Shown here: piece by piece, positions 1 through 8,074 of the stretch
Layout: each line of letters starts with the position of its first letter
How positions within the stretch are numbered: position 1 is the first letter of the stretch
NCBI GenBank assembly: GCA_017452035.1
Contig: JAFTNE010000234.1
Coordinates: forward strand, 1 to 8,370
Length of the DNA stretch: 8,370 nucleotides
Source: Clostridia bacterium
Lineage (GTDB): Bacteria; Bacillota; Clostridia; Christensenellales; CAG-314
Direction: 5' to 3'
The notes under the pieces: model-generated
Seen by the model: only the letters and a program-made list of their open reading frames with translations
Told to the model about the DNA's origin: nothing
Database searches by the model: none
Position numbers and translations under genes: made by a program

Positions 1-1
1 C

Positions 2-3000
2 GTTTTAGAAAGCGTAAACATCTTGAGCGACAAGGGCGAAGTTATCTCAGTTAAGGTGGACGAAAGATTTGTTTCATACGTTACAGGTCTATATCTTGAC
101 GAACAAGTAACAATTCCTTGCAATCGTGTTATCACTGCTGGTACAGTTTTGACAGAAGGCGACGCATACGACATCCAACACAGCGGTATCAACGAAATTC
201 GCACATCTACCGAGATTGCAACACTTTTGCTTGATGGCAACGATGCAAAGAGTGAGCTTGACTACGCAAAAGTTCTTGGCGAACACCTCGGTTGCGCTAT
301 CATGACAGAAAACGGTGTGTTGAACGTTTATGGCGAACAAATTGATGCAACTGGTCGTTACCTTGTTGACACAGCAAAAACAAGCTATGCAGAACGCAAA
401 GGGGAAATTACCGTTGCCGAGGCAGCTCAAATTGCTATGGAAAACGACTACAACATCTACAAGTCCAACACTAGCCCAGTAATCATCTTTGCGAGAGAAT
501 GCCCCAAAGTTAAGGTTATTGGCAACAACACCGTTGATGCAAAAACATTTGCTATCACAGTGGACAAGCAATATGCAACTGTTGACTTCAAGGCAATTGG
601 TCTTTACGAGGCAGTTGACGTAACGTTGTTCAAAGATATTTTGGCACAAGGTCTTTCCGTAGAAGATACACTTGAAGCTTTGAAGGAAAGCAAAGATGAA
701 CTTATCTCCAAGCACATCACACGTGCAGATATCATCTCCACAGTAAACTACAACCTTGGTATGAAGTACGGCATCGGCCACGATGACGACATTGACCACT
801 TGGCTAACCGCCGTATCCGTTCCGTAGGGGAACTTTTGCAAAACCAATTCCGCATTGGTATCTCTCGTTTGGAAAGAGTTATCCGCGAACGTATGGCAAT
901 TCAAGAACCAGGCAAGGCAACACCACAAACACTTATCAACGTTCGTCCTGTTTCCTCTGCTATCAAAGAGTTCTTTGGTTCAAGCCAACTTTCTCAATTT
1001 ATGGATCAATCCAACCCAATTGCTGAACTTACTCACAAACGTAAGCTTTCTGCTCTTGGTCCTGGTGGTATCAACCGTGACCGTGCAACATTCGAAGTTC
1101 GTGACGTTCACTACACCCACTACGGTCGTATGTGCCCAATCGAAACTCCCGAAGGACAAAACATCGGTCTTATCACATCCTTGGCAGGATATGCTCGCAT
1201 CAACGAGTACGGCTTTATCGAAGCTCCTTACCGTAGAGTGGACAAAATCCACAATATCGTTACCGAAAGCGTAGATTACCTCTCTGCTGACGAAGAAGAC
1301 AAGTACATCATTGGTCAAGCAAACGAACCACTTGATGAACGTGGCTACTTTGCTAACGAACGTATCACATGCCGTCGCCGTGAAGAAATTTTGGAATTCC
1401 CACGCGAAAAGGTAGACTACATTGACGTATCTCCACGTCAACTTATCTCCGTTGCTACAAGTTTGATTCCTTTCCTTGAAAACGACGATACAAACCGTGC
1501 GTTGATGGGATCCAACATGCAACGTCAAGCAGTACCCCTTATCTCTCCAGAAGCTCCTATCGTTGCAACCGGTATCGAGGCACGCATTGCTTACGACAGT
1601 GGTGTAATGGTAATTGCACAAGAGGGTGGTATCGTTTTGAAGGCAAGCGACAACAAGATTGTTGTTCAAGCTGACAACGGCACACTTAAAGAATACACCT
1701 TGAAGAAGTTTGTTCGTTCCAACCAAGGAACTTGCATCAACCAAAAGGTAATTGTAAAGAAGGGCGATCGTGTTGAAGCTGGTCAAGTTCTTGCTGACGG
1801 TCCAAGTACCGACGGTGGCGAACTTGCTCTTGGTCGTAACATCCTTATCGGCTTTATGACTTGGGAAGGTTACAACTACGAAGACGCTGTACTTCTTTCT
1901 GAAAAACTTGTAAAAGAAGATGCTTTCACATCCATCCACATCGAAGAGCACGAAATTGAATGTCGCGAAACAAAGTTGGGACCAGAAGAGTTCACTCGTG
2001 AAATCCCCAACGTTGGCGAAGATGCTTTGAAAGATTTGGACGAAAGTGGTATCATCCGTATTGGTGCCGAAGTTCACCCTGGCGACATTTTGGTTGGTAA
2101 AGTTACTCCAAAGGGAGAAACAGACCTCACTCCAGAAGAACGTTTGCTACGTGCAATCTTCTCCGAAAAAGCTCGCGAAGTAAGAGATACATCTTTGCGC
2201 GTTCCTAACGGCGAAGGTGGTATCGTTGTTGACGTAAAGGTGTTCACTCGTGAAAACAAAGACGAGCTTGACCCAGGCGTAAGCAAACTTGTTCGTGTGT
2301 ACATCGCACAAAAACGTAAAATCTCCGTCGGCGACAAGATGGCTGGTCGTCACGGTAACAAGGGTGTCGTTTCTCGCGTACTTCCCGAAGAAGATATGCC
2401 ATTTATGGAAGACGGTACTCCACTTCAAATCGTGTTGAACCCATTGGGCGTTCCTTCACGTATGAATATCGGTCAAGTATTGGAAGTTCACTTGGGACTT
2501 ATCTCCAAGATGCTTGGCTGGAAGATTGCAACACCTGTATTTGATGGTGCAAGCGAAGAAGAAATTCGCAGATTGTTTGAAGAAAACGGTATGGTTAACC
2601 CCAAGACAGGTAAGGTTGACGGTAAAGTTCAACTTTACGATGGACGTACAGGCGAACCATTTGAAAACCGTGTAACTGTTGGTTACATGTACTACCTCAA
2701 ACTCATCCACTTGGTAGATGACAAAATCCACGCTCGTAGCACAGGTCCTTACAGCCTTGTTACACAACAACCTTTGGGCGGTAAAGCTCAATTTGGTGGA
2801 CAACGTTTCGGTGAAATGGAAGTTTGGGCATTGGAAGCTTACGGTGCAGCTAACGTATTGCAAGAAATCTTGACAGTAAAATCCGACGACGTTGTTGGTC
2901 GTGTTAAGACTTACGAGGCAATTGTTAAGGGCGACAACATCCCCGATCCAGGCATCCCCGAAAGTTTCAAGGTACTTATCAAGGAATTGCAATCTCTTGC

Positions 3001-3397
3001 ACTTGACGTAAAAGTTTTGTCTGCTGACCACGAAGAAATTATCGTTCGTGATTCCACCGATGACGAAGCTGACTACAACGAAATTATGCTTGCTGAACAA
3101 GAACAACGCAAACAAGCAATCTCCGACTTCTCACCAGACGACGAAGTGGCTCTTGGCGACGACGACACAGCATTTACTGAGTTTGACGACGACTTTAGCC
3201 TTGACAGTTTGTTTGATGACGATGGCGACTCCGATGACGCTTTGTCCGATTTGTTCGCTGACGAAGGTGACGATGACGAAGACGACTCCGATGACGATGG
3301 CGACTTCGATTTGGACGACTTGTTTGGCACTGACGGCGACGACGAAGATGATGACGATTTGTTCGGCGACGAAACTGATGACGACGACAATAACTAA
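2..3397 (+). CDS. rpoB: DNA-directed RNA polymerase subunit beta (5' end truncated by window)
   Basis: This is the beta subunit of the core RNA polymerase, which forms half of the active-site cleft and is the rifamycin target. The frame is open from nucleotide 2; the TTG at 23 is an internal Leu codon, not a start, and the first few hundred residues lie upstream. Visible landmarks in order are the fork/rifampicin region [13 protein letters not shown] (971-1009), the second rifamycin cluster [10 protein letters not shown] (1145-1174), the flap and hybrid-binding core, the active-site segment [12 protein letters not shown] with its conserved lysines (2330-2365), and the C-terminal clamp segment [20 protein letters not shown]. 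Length and order match Gram-positive RpoB. After the family's usual end the protein continues into an 89-residue acidic tail (3128-3394). It stops at TAA, 20 nt before rpoC, which fits an rpoBC operon. Identification is secure. Confidence 0.98.
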   Translation, partial: VLESVNILSDKGEVISVKVDERFVSYVTGLYLDEQVTIPCNRVITAGTVLTEGDAYDIQHSGINEIRTSTEIATLLLDGNDAKSELDYAKVLGEHLGCAIMTENGVLNVYGEQIDATGRYLVDTAKTSYAERKGEITVAEAAQIAMENDYNIYKSNTSPVIIFARECPKVKVIGNNTVDAKTFAITVDKQYATVDFKAIGLYEAVDVTLFKDILAQGLSVEDTLEALKESKDELISKHITRADIISTVNYNLGMKYGIGHDDDIDHLANRRIRSVGELLQNQFRIGISRLERVIRERMAIQEPGKATPQTLINVRPVSSAIKEFFGSSQLSQFMDQSNPIAELTHKRKLSALGPGGINRDRATFEVRDVHYTHYGRMCPIETPEGQNIGLITSLAGYARINEYGFIEAPYRRVDKIHNIVTESVDYLSADEEDKYIIGQANEPLDERGYFANERITCRRREEILEFPREKVDYIDVSPRQLISVATSLIPFLENDDTNRALMGSNMQRQAVPLISPEAPIVATGIEARIAYDSGVMVIAQEGGIVLKASDNKIVVQADNGTLKEYTLKKFVRSNQGTCINQKVIVKKGDRVEAGQVLADGPSTDGGELALGRNILIGFMTWEGYNYEDAVLLSEKLVKEDAFTSIHIEEHEIECRETKLGPEEFTREIPNVGEDALKDLDESGIIRIGAEVHPGDILVGKVTPKGETDLTPEERLLRAIFSEKAREVRDTSLRVPNGEGGIVVDVKVFTRENKDELDPGVSKLVRVYIAQKRKISVGDKMAGRHGNKGVVSRVLPEEDMPFMEDGTPLQIVLNPLGVPSRMNIGQVLEVHLGLISKMLGWKIATPVFDGASEEEIRRLFEENGMVNPKTGKVDGKVQLYDGRTGEPFENRVTVGYMYYLKLIHLVDDKIHARSTGPYSLVTQQPLGGKAQFGGQRFGEMEVWALEAYGAANVLQEILTVKSDDVVGRVKTYEAIVKGDNIPDPGIPESFKVLIKELQSLALDVKVLSADHEEIIVRDSTDDEADYNEIMLAEQEQRKQAISDFSPDDEVALGDDDTAFTEFDDDFSLDSLFDDDGDSDDALSDLFADEGDDDEDDSDDDGDFDLDDLFGTDGDDEDDDDLFGDETDDDDNN
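3128..3394 (+). repeat. Hyperacidic C-terminal tail of RpoB with four D/S-x-L-F repeats
   Basis: The last 89 residues of RpoB contain 47 Asp or Glu and no Lys or Arg. Four short hydrophobic anchors punctuate it: DSLF (3203-3214), SDLF (3245-3256), DDLF (3314-3325) and DDLF (3353-3364), most followed by D/T-x-G. The GAC/GAT-rich DNA is correspondingly repetitive. Acidic RpoB ends occur in Bacillota, but from memory this is long. The composition suggests a disordered, surface-exposed tail; any role in binding a partner or mimicking nucleic acid is inference. Confidence 0.85.
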
Positions 3398-3400
3398 AAA

Positions 3401-3406
3401 GGGAGG
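3401..3406 (+). promoter_or_regulatory. Ribosome binding site of rpoC
   Basis: GGGAGG lies 11 nt before the ATG at 3418 and just after the rpoB stop. It fixes the upstream ATG as the rpoC start, although this adds about 20 residues before the usual beta-prime N-terminus (the family normally starts close to the IGxASPEKI motif, here at 3511-3540). Confidence 0.85.
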
Positions 3407-3417
3407 TAAACGAAATT

Positions 3418-6400
3418 ATGAGTAACGACGTAATTACAGGACAATCTATTTCCACATTGCGTTCCAACTCTTTGGCTCGCTCTGGTATCATTAATGACTT
3501 TGCTATGATTCAAATCGGCATTGCTTCCCCCGAAAAAATCCGTGAGTGGTCTTACGGCGAAGTTAAAAAGTCCGAAACAATCAACTACCGTACACAAAAA
3601 CCCGAAAAAGACGGTCTTTTCTGTGAAAGAATTTTTGGACCTGTCAAAGACTGGGAATGCCACTGTGGTAAGTACAAGCGCATCCGTTACAAGGGTGTTG
3701 TTTGTGAAAAGTGTGGCGTAAAAGTTACAAAATCTAAGGTTCGCCGTGAACGTATGGGTCACATCGAACTTGCAGCACCTGTATCCCACATTTGGTACTT
3801 TAGAGGTACTCCATCTCGTATGGGTCTTATCCTTGATATGTCACCAAAAGTATTGGAACAACTCATTAACTTCCAAAGTTACGTAGTTATCGACCCAATG
3901 CAAAGTGGTATGCAATACAAGCAAATTTTGACAATGAACGAATACCGTGAAGCACAAGCTGCAGCACGTGAAGACGCAACAAAGAACTTCCGTGCTGGCA
4001 CAGGTGCCGAGGCTGTTCGTGAATTGTTGCAAAACATTGATTTGGAGGCAGAGTCCAAGGAACTACGCGATATTCTCGCAAAACAAGCACAGGCGCAAAG
4101 AAAGTTCGCGCTATCAAGCGTTTGGACATTGTTGAATCCTTCCGTAAGAGTGGCAACCGTCCCGAATGGATGATTTTGACAGTTTTGCCAGTTCTTCCTC
4201 CAGAACTACGTGCAATGGTACCACTTGACGGTGGTAGATACGCAACAAGTGACCTCAACGATTTGTACCGTAGAGTTATCAACCGTAACAATCGTTTGAA
4301 GAAACTTATCGAAATCAACGCACCCGAAATTTTGATCAACAACGAAAAACGTATGTTGCAAGATGCAGTTGATAGCCTTTTGGATAACTCTCGTTCCAAG
4401 CGTCCACAAACAGGCGCAGGCAACCGTGAGCTTAAATCCTTGTCTGGTTTGCTCCGTGGTAAACAAGGTCGTTTCCGTCAAAACCTTCTTGGTAAGCGTG
4501 TTGACTACTCCGGCCGTTCCGTTATCGTAGTTGGACCAGAACTCAAGTTGCATCAATGTGGTATCCCCAAGGAAATGGCTTTGGAATTGTTCAAACCATT
4601 TGTAATGAAAAAGCTTGTGGAAGTTGGTCAATGCCACAACGTTAAATCGGCTAAAAAGCGCATTGAACGCGCTGACGCAAAGGTTTGGGACATCCTCGAA
4701 AACGTTATCAAGGATCACCCAGTAATGCTCAACCGTGCGCCAACATTGCACAGACTTTCCATCCAAGCATTTGAACCAGTGCTTATCGAAGGCCGTGCAA
4801 TCAAATTGCACCCACTTGCTTGTACAGCATTCAACGCCGACTTCGACGGCGACCAAATGGCTGTTCACGTACCTCTTTCTGTAGAGGCTCAAACAGAAGC
4901 TCGCTACTTGATGCTTGCTGCTAACAACATCTTGAAGTTGTCTGACGGTAAGCCTGTTATCTCCCCAACACAAGACATGGTTTTGGGTTGCTACTACCTC
5001 ACAACAATTAGAGGCGACGTAGAACTCACAAAGAAAATTATCGAGCTCTACGACGTAACTCGTCACGAGCGTGCGTTGACGGAAGAAGAAGTAGAAATCT
5101 TGCGTCAAGGTAAGTACTACCATAGCTTTGATGAAGCTTACGAAGCTTACGTTGCAAAGGATATCACTTTGCACACTGTTGTTAACATTGCACTTCCTGA
5201 CGGCAAAAAGATTTGGACAACAGTTGGTCGTATGATTTTCTGCCAAGCAATCTACTACGATTACGTAGATGGCTCTGCTGAACCAGACAACCCATACATC
5301 ACCGACCCCGAAATCATTGCTCGCAACGCTCTCGAACGCAAAACATTGGGTATCCCAATGGCTTTGACAGCAGATATGATTGCTAACCCCAAGGCTCACT
5401 TGGTAGGCAAAAAGCAACTTTCCAAAATTGTTGAAAAGTGCTTTAAACTTCGTGGCACAACTCCAACAGCAACCATGTTGGATAACGTAAAAGCTCTTGG
5501 TTACAAGTACTCTACAATCAGTGGTCTTACAACAAGTGTGTTCGATATGAACATCCCACAACAAAAGAAGGCTATTTTGGACGCTGCTGAGCACCAAGTA
5601 ATTGCCATTGAAGATAACTACAACGAAGGTTTCTTGACAGAAAACGAACGTTACAAGTCAGTTATCGACGTATGGAAGGATGCAGCTGCCCAAGTGGAAT
5701 CTTTGGTTAAAAACGTTATGGAGGCAGACAACCCAATTTGGATGATGGCTGACTCCGGCGCGCGTGGTAGCATGAACCAAATTCGTCAATTGTGTGGTAT
5801 GCGTGGTTTGATGAGCGACCCATCCGGTCGTACCATCGAATTGCCCGTTAAGGCATGCTTTAGAGAAGGTTTGTCCGTACTTGAGTACTTCATTTCTTCC
5901 CACGGTGGTCGTAAAGGTCTTGCCGATACAGCTTTGAAAACTGCCGACTCTGGTTACCTTACTCGTCGTTTGGTTGACGTTGCTCAAAACGTTATCGTAC
6001 GCGAACACGACTGTTCTGCAGGTTCTCGCCCACAAGGTATGTGGATTGAGGCTTTCCGTGGTACAGGTAAGGACGAAATTGTTGAAAAATTTGAAGACCG
6101 TATCATTGGTAGATACGTTATTGATGACGTTATCAACCCAACAACTGGCGAACTCATCTGCCCAGGCGACACAATGATTGATGACGACTTGGCAAGCGTA
6201 ATTGTAAAAGCAGGCATCACCAAGTTGTACATGAGAACTGTTCTTACATGCCGTTCCGAACACGGTGTATGTGCAAAGTGTTACGGCGCTAACATGGCTA
6301 ACGGCAAGCCAGTTAACCTTGGCGAGGCAGTTGGTGTTATCGCTGCTCAATCCATTGGTGAACCTGGTACACAGCTCACAATGCGTACGTTCCACACTGG

Positions 6401-7190
6401 TGGTGTAGCAACAGCAGACGACATCACACAAGGTTTGCCACGTGTTGAAGAATTGTTTGAAGCACGCAAACCAAAGGGATGCGCAATCATTTCCGAAGTT
6501 AACGGCGTTGTTTCCATTCCAACAAACACTGATAAGAAAGTTGTTGTAGTTACTGATGCAAACGGTAAGGAAACTGAATACCAAATTCCTTACACGTCAC
6601 GTATCAAGGTACACGCTGGCGACAAGGTAGAAAGTGGTACTCCGTTGACAGAAGGTTCTATCTACCCACAAGACTTGCTCACAACAAAGGGCTTGCGCGC
6701 AGTAGAAGAATATCTTGTTAAGGAAGTTCAAGCAACCTACCGTACCAACGGTGTAGAAATCAACGACAAGCACGTGGAAGTTATCGTTCGTCAAATGCTC
6801 CGTAAGGTTCGTATTGAGGATGCAGGCACAACGGATATGCTCCCAGGTGAAGTTGTAGATATCTTCAAGTTCGAGGCAGAAAACAACATTGCTTTGGAAA
6901 ATGACGGTGTTCCAGCAACAGCAAAGAGAATTTTGTTGGGTATCACAAAGGCATCTCTTGCAACGGACAGTTTCTTGTCTGCAGCATCCTTCCAAGAAAC
7001 ATCTCGCGTTTTGACGGAAGCAGCAATCAAGAACAAGTGTGACCCACTTTACGGTTTGAAGGAAAACGTAATCATTGGTAAGATGATTTCTGCAGGTACA
7101 GGCTTGCAACTCTACCGTGAAAAGGAACTTGTAAACGTTGTTCCAGCAGACACAACTGACGGTGTTGCCGATACAACAGACGAAGAATAG
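3418..7190 (+). CDS. rpoC: DNA-directed RNA polymerase subunit beta' (apparent frameshift at about 4090)
   Basis: This is the catalytic beta' subunit of RNA polymerase. From the ATG at 3418 one sees an extra N-terminal stretch of about 20 residues, the [14 protein letters not shown] start motif, and zinc site 1 with Cys at residues 81, 83, 96 and 99. Past the break come the Mg-binding NADFDGD (4833-4853), the bridge helix (about 5877-5970), zinc site 2 (Cys codons at 6012, 6249, 6270, 6279) and the trigger loop MRTFH (6381-6395). The C-terminal segment [20 protein letters not shown] is present. As written, frame 1 ends at a TGA at 4171-4173, while the family sequence continues in the -1 frame from about 4090 to the TAG at 7188. 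Restoring one base gives about 1257 residues, normal for Gram-positive RpoC. A second in-frame stop, TAA, follows the TAG directly. Identity is certain; whether the break is real is not. Confidence 0.95.
4087..4100 (+). other. Frameshift point in rpoC (apparent 1-nt deletion)
   Basis: Upstream the frame reads [10 protein letters not shown]; downstream the -1 frame reads [18 protein letters not shown], both typical of RpoC. Adding one A between 4089 and 4090 turns the junction into GCA ACA GGC GCA AAG AAA, giving [12 protein letters not shown], which closely matches the family pattern (A-T-G-Q-K-R-V-R-A-I-R-R in clostridia, from memory). The -1 frame is open only from 4041, so the shift must fall between 4041 and 4173. 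No X-XXY-YYZ slippery heptamer is in register there. Confidence 0.88.
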
Positions 7191-7213
7191 TAATTGGTTA
7201 AAATAATAACAAT

Positions 7214-7250
7214 AAAGCAGTCAAGTGTACAAAAATGCTTGACTGCTTTT
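7214..7250 (+). terminator. Intrinsic terminator after rpoC
   Basis: A perfect 12-bp inverted repeat, AAAGCAGTCAAG (7214-7225) and CTTGACTGCTTT (7238-7249), encloses a 12-nt loop. It ends in a run of four T with more T-rich sequence after it. It begins 24 nt past the rpoC stop and probably ends the rpoBC transcript, at least partly. Its 3' arm overlaps the next promoter. Confidence 0.85.
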
Positions 7251-7267
7251 CAATGTTTTGATAAAAT
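7239..7267 (+). promoter_or_regulatory. Sigma-A-type promoter of the L7Ae-like gene
   Basis: A -35 box TTGACT (7239-7244; consensus TTGACA) is followed by a 17-nt spacer and a -10 box TAAAAT (7262-7267; consensus TATAAT). A TG at 7259-7260 gives an extended -10. Transcription would begin near 7274, leaving a leader of only about 9 nt before the ATG at 7283. The -35 box lies inside the 3' arm of the rpoC terminator. Confidence 0.75.
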
Positions 7268-7282
7268 ATATGTTGGTGGTTT

Positions 7283-7522
7283 ATGGCTAACAAAAACGAA
7301 AAAGTAGTAATAGGTAAGCGTCAAATTTGCCGTGGCATTAAGGATGGAATCATCCAAGAAATTGTCATCGCAAGTGATGCAGAGCAAGCGTACATCGAGA
7401 GTTTGATTATTGTAGCAAAGCAAAACAAAATCAAGTACTCCATCAAAGGTACCATGCAGGATATTTCCTCAGCCTTTGGTATTGACGTGCCAAGTGGCTC
7501 ACTGGGAATACTGAAAGATTAG
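7283..7522 (+). CDS. ybxF: L7Ae-family RNA-binding protein (YbxF-like, 79 aa)
   Basis: This is a small ribosomal-protein-like K-turn RNA-binding protein of the L7Ae/L30e/S12e superfamily. Bacillota carry it between rpoC and rpsL; B. subtilis YbxF is 82 aa. Seen here: the RNA-contacting segment VIGKRQICRGIKDG near the N-terminus, the strand QEIVIASDAE, and the C-terminal GIDVPSGSLGIL, which matches the family's GIEVGAAAVAII-type end. Length and gene position agree. The start is the ATG at 7283; a weak GGTGG (7275-7279) sits only 3 nt upstream, and the predicted transcript is nearly leaderless. The gene ends in TAG. YbxF binds K-turns in vitro, but its cellular target is unsettled, so a role in ribosome or riboswitch biology is family knowledge rather than visible here. 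It has its own promoter and terminator-separated upstream boundary. Confidence 0.9.
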   Translation: MANKNEKVVIGKRQICRGIKDGIIQEIVIASDAEQAYIESLIIVAKQNKIKYSIKGTMQDISSAFGIDVPSGSLGILKD

Positions 7523-7587
7523 TTAGCACAAAAGCCCTTGCGCCCAAGCATAAAAGTAAGCGTCAATGGGTACAAATAAATCGCAGT

Positions 7588-7610
7588 TTTTGCTGGTAAC
7601 CCCAGCAAAA
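7588..7610 (+). other. Hairpin in the rpsL upstream region
   Basis: TTTTGCTGG (7588-7596) and CCAGCAAAA (7602-7610) pair perfectly over 9 bp around the 5-nt loop TAACC. No T-run follows on the plus strand, so it is not a canonical terminator for the L7Ae-like gene. It could stabilise or weakly terminate that message. Confidence 0.6.
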
Positions 7611-7617
7611 CAAAGGT

Positions 7618-7646
7618 TTGATACCAACTGCCTAAGCATTTAGTAT
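7618..7646 (+). promoter_or_regulatory. Candidate promoter for rpsL-rpsG
   Basis: TTGATA (7618-7623, 5/6 to the -35 consensus), a 17-nt spacer and TAGTAT (7641-7646, 4/6 to the -10 consensus), with AT-rich sequence after it. It would start transcription near 7653, giving a leader of about 47 nt that begins just upstream of the left inverted-repeat arm. Confidence 0.45.
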
Positions 7647-7667
7647 ATATTGACTTTTTATAAGGTC

Positions 7668-7686
7668 CCGACAATTCACTATTGAA
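7668..7686 (+). repeat. Left arm of inverted repeat flanking rpsL
   Basis: CCGACAATTCACTATTGAA is nearly the reverse complement of the sequence at 8122-8141. The two match at 18 positions with one substitution and one extra base in the right copy. The arm ends inside the rpsL SD, 13 nt before the start codon. Confidence 0.8.
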
Positions 7687-7693
7687 AGGAGGT
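7685..7693 (+). promoter_or_regulatory. Ribosome binding site of rpsL
   Basis: AAAGGAGGT is a near-perfect SD, 6 nt before the ATG at 7700. Its first two bases are shared with the left inverted-repeat arm. Confidence 0.9.
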
Positions 7694-7699
7694 AAAAAA

Positions 7700-8074
7700 A
7701 TGGCAACAATCAACCAATTGATCAAGCAAGGCAGACGTCGTGATGCTGAAAAGAGCAAATCTCCACTTTTGGATTATTGTCCTCAAAAACGTGGTGTATG
7801 ATTGAACGTTACAACAACATCCCCCAAAAAGCCTAACTCCGCTCTTCGTAAAATTGCACGTGTACGTCGTACAAACGGCATGGAAGGTACTTGCTACATT
7901 CCTGGTGAAGGTCACAACCTTCAAGAGCACAGAGTTGTATTGATTCGTGGTGGCAGAGTTCGTGACTTGCCCGGTGTTCGTTATCACATTATCCGTGGTA
8001 CATTGGATACAGCAGGCGTTGCAAACCGTCGTCAAGCTCGTTCCAAGTATGGCGCAAAACGTCCTAAGAAATAA
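7700..8074 (+). CDS. rpsL: 30S ribosomal protein S12, interrupted by in-frame TGA at codon 34
   Basis: S12 is the decoding-centre protein of the small subunit. The ATG at 7700 is set by a strong SD and begins [11 protein letters not shown]. The frame runs without indels to the TAA at 8072, giving 124 codons, the family length. It includes [18 protein letters not shown] with Lys43 and Lys44, GEGHNLQEH and the RDLPGVRYH loop with Asp89. The single interruption is TGA at 7799-7801, aligned with Cys34 in E. coli numbering (CPQKRGVC). Other oddities are Arg for Leu at 57 (CGT, 7868-7870), Gly for Val at 63 (GGT, 7886-7888) and Arg for Lys at 88 (CGT, 7961-7963). Each of the TGA, the 57 and the 63 change is one base from the expected codon. 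The gene may be recoded, a decaying copy, or mis-sequenced; its identity is certain. Confidence 0.95.
7799..7801 (+). other. In-frame TGA replacing conserved Cys34 of S12
   Basis: The codon after CPQKRGV is TGA, and the same frame resumes at once with [17 protein letters not shown]. No frame change is needed, so this is a single-codon event, one base from TGT or TGC. No clear bacterial SECIS-type hairpin is visible within about 40 nt downstream; that stretch is poor in G and C-rich in one block only. Confidence 0.9.

Larger units (their letters stand above)
7523..7699 (+). other. 177-nt intergenic region / rpsL leader
   Basis: No gene is seen on either strand. The region holds a hairpin at 7588-7610, a candidate promoter at 7618-7646, the left arm of an inverted repeat at 7668-7686, and the rpsL SD. 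I recognise no known riboswitch or ribosomal-protein leader family in it. Confidence 0.7.

Noticed and set aside
980..2077. Long minus-strand open frames opposite rpoB and rpoC
   Set aside because: They mirror the codon bias of the real genes, are Cys- and Phe-rich without known domains, and lack SD sites.
3073..3390. Minus-strand Ser-rich open frame opposite the acidic RpoB tail
   Set aside because: It is the antisense of GAC/GAT repeats and has no SD or recognisable family; a composition shadow.
4080..4110. Programmed -1 ribosomal frameshifting in rpoC
   Set aside because: No X-XXY-YYZ heptamer is in register. The A-AAA-CAA at 4080-4086 does not allow A-site re-pairing, and no downstream pseudoknot is evident.
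4122..7190. Independent gene starting at TTG 4122
   Set aside because: It begins in the middle of a conserved RpoC segment, has no SD, and the same frame continues the family sequence upstream to about 4092.
7588..7610. Intrinsic terminator of the L7Ae-like gene
   Set aside because: The stem is followed by CAAAGG rather than a T-run, so it is only listed as a hairpin.
7519..7758. Minus-strand open frame across the rpsL upstream gap
   Set aside because: It overlaps the rpsL start and promoter region, has no SD or recognisable domain, and does not look like a protein family.
7799..7801. TGA as Trp (genetic code 4) or Gly (code 25)
   Set aside because: All Trp codons in rpoB and rpoC are TGG, Gly codons are standard, and no TGA occurs inside those long frames when restored. 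The site is a Cys position, not Trp or Gly.
7802..7845. Bacterial SECIS element after the rpsL TGA
   Set aside because: No stable stem with a GU-bearing apical loop is visible at the usual distance. The only pairing found, AACGT with ACGTT around the TGA, is short and in the wrong place.
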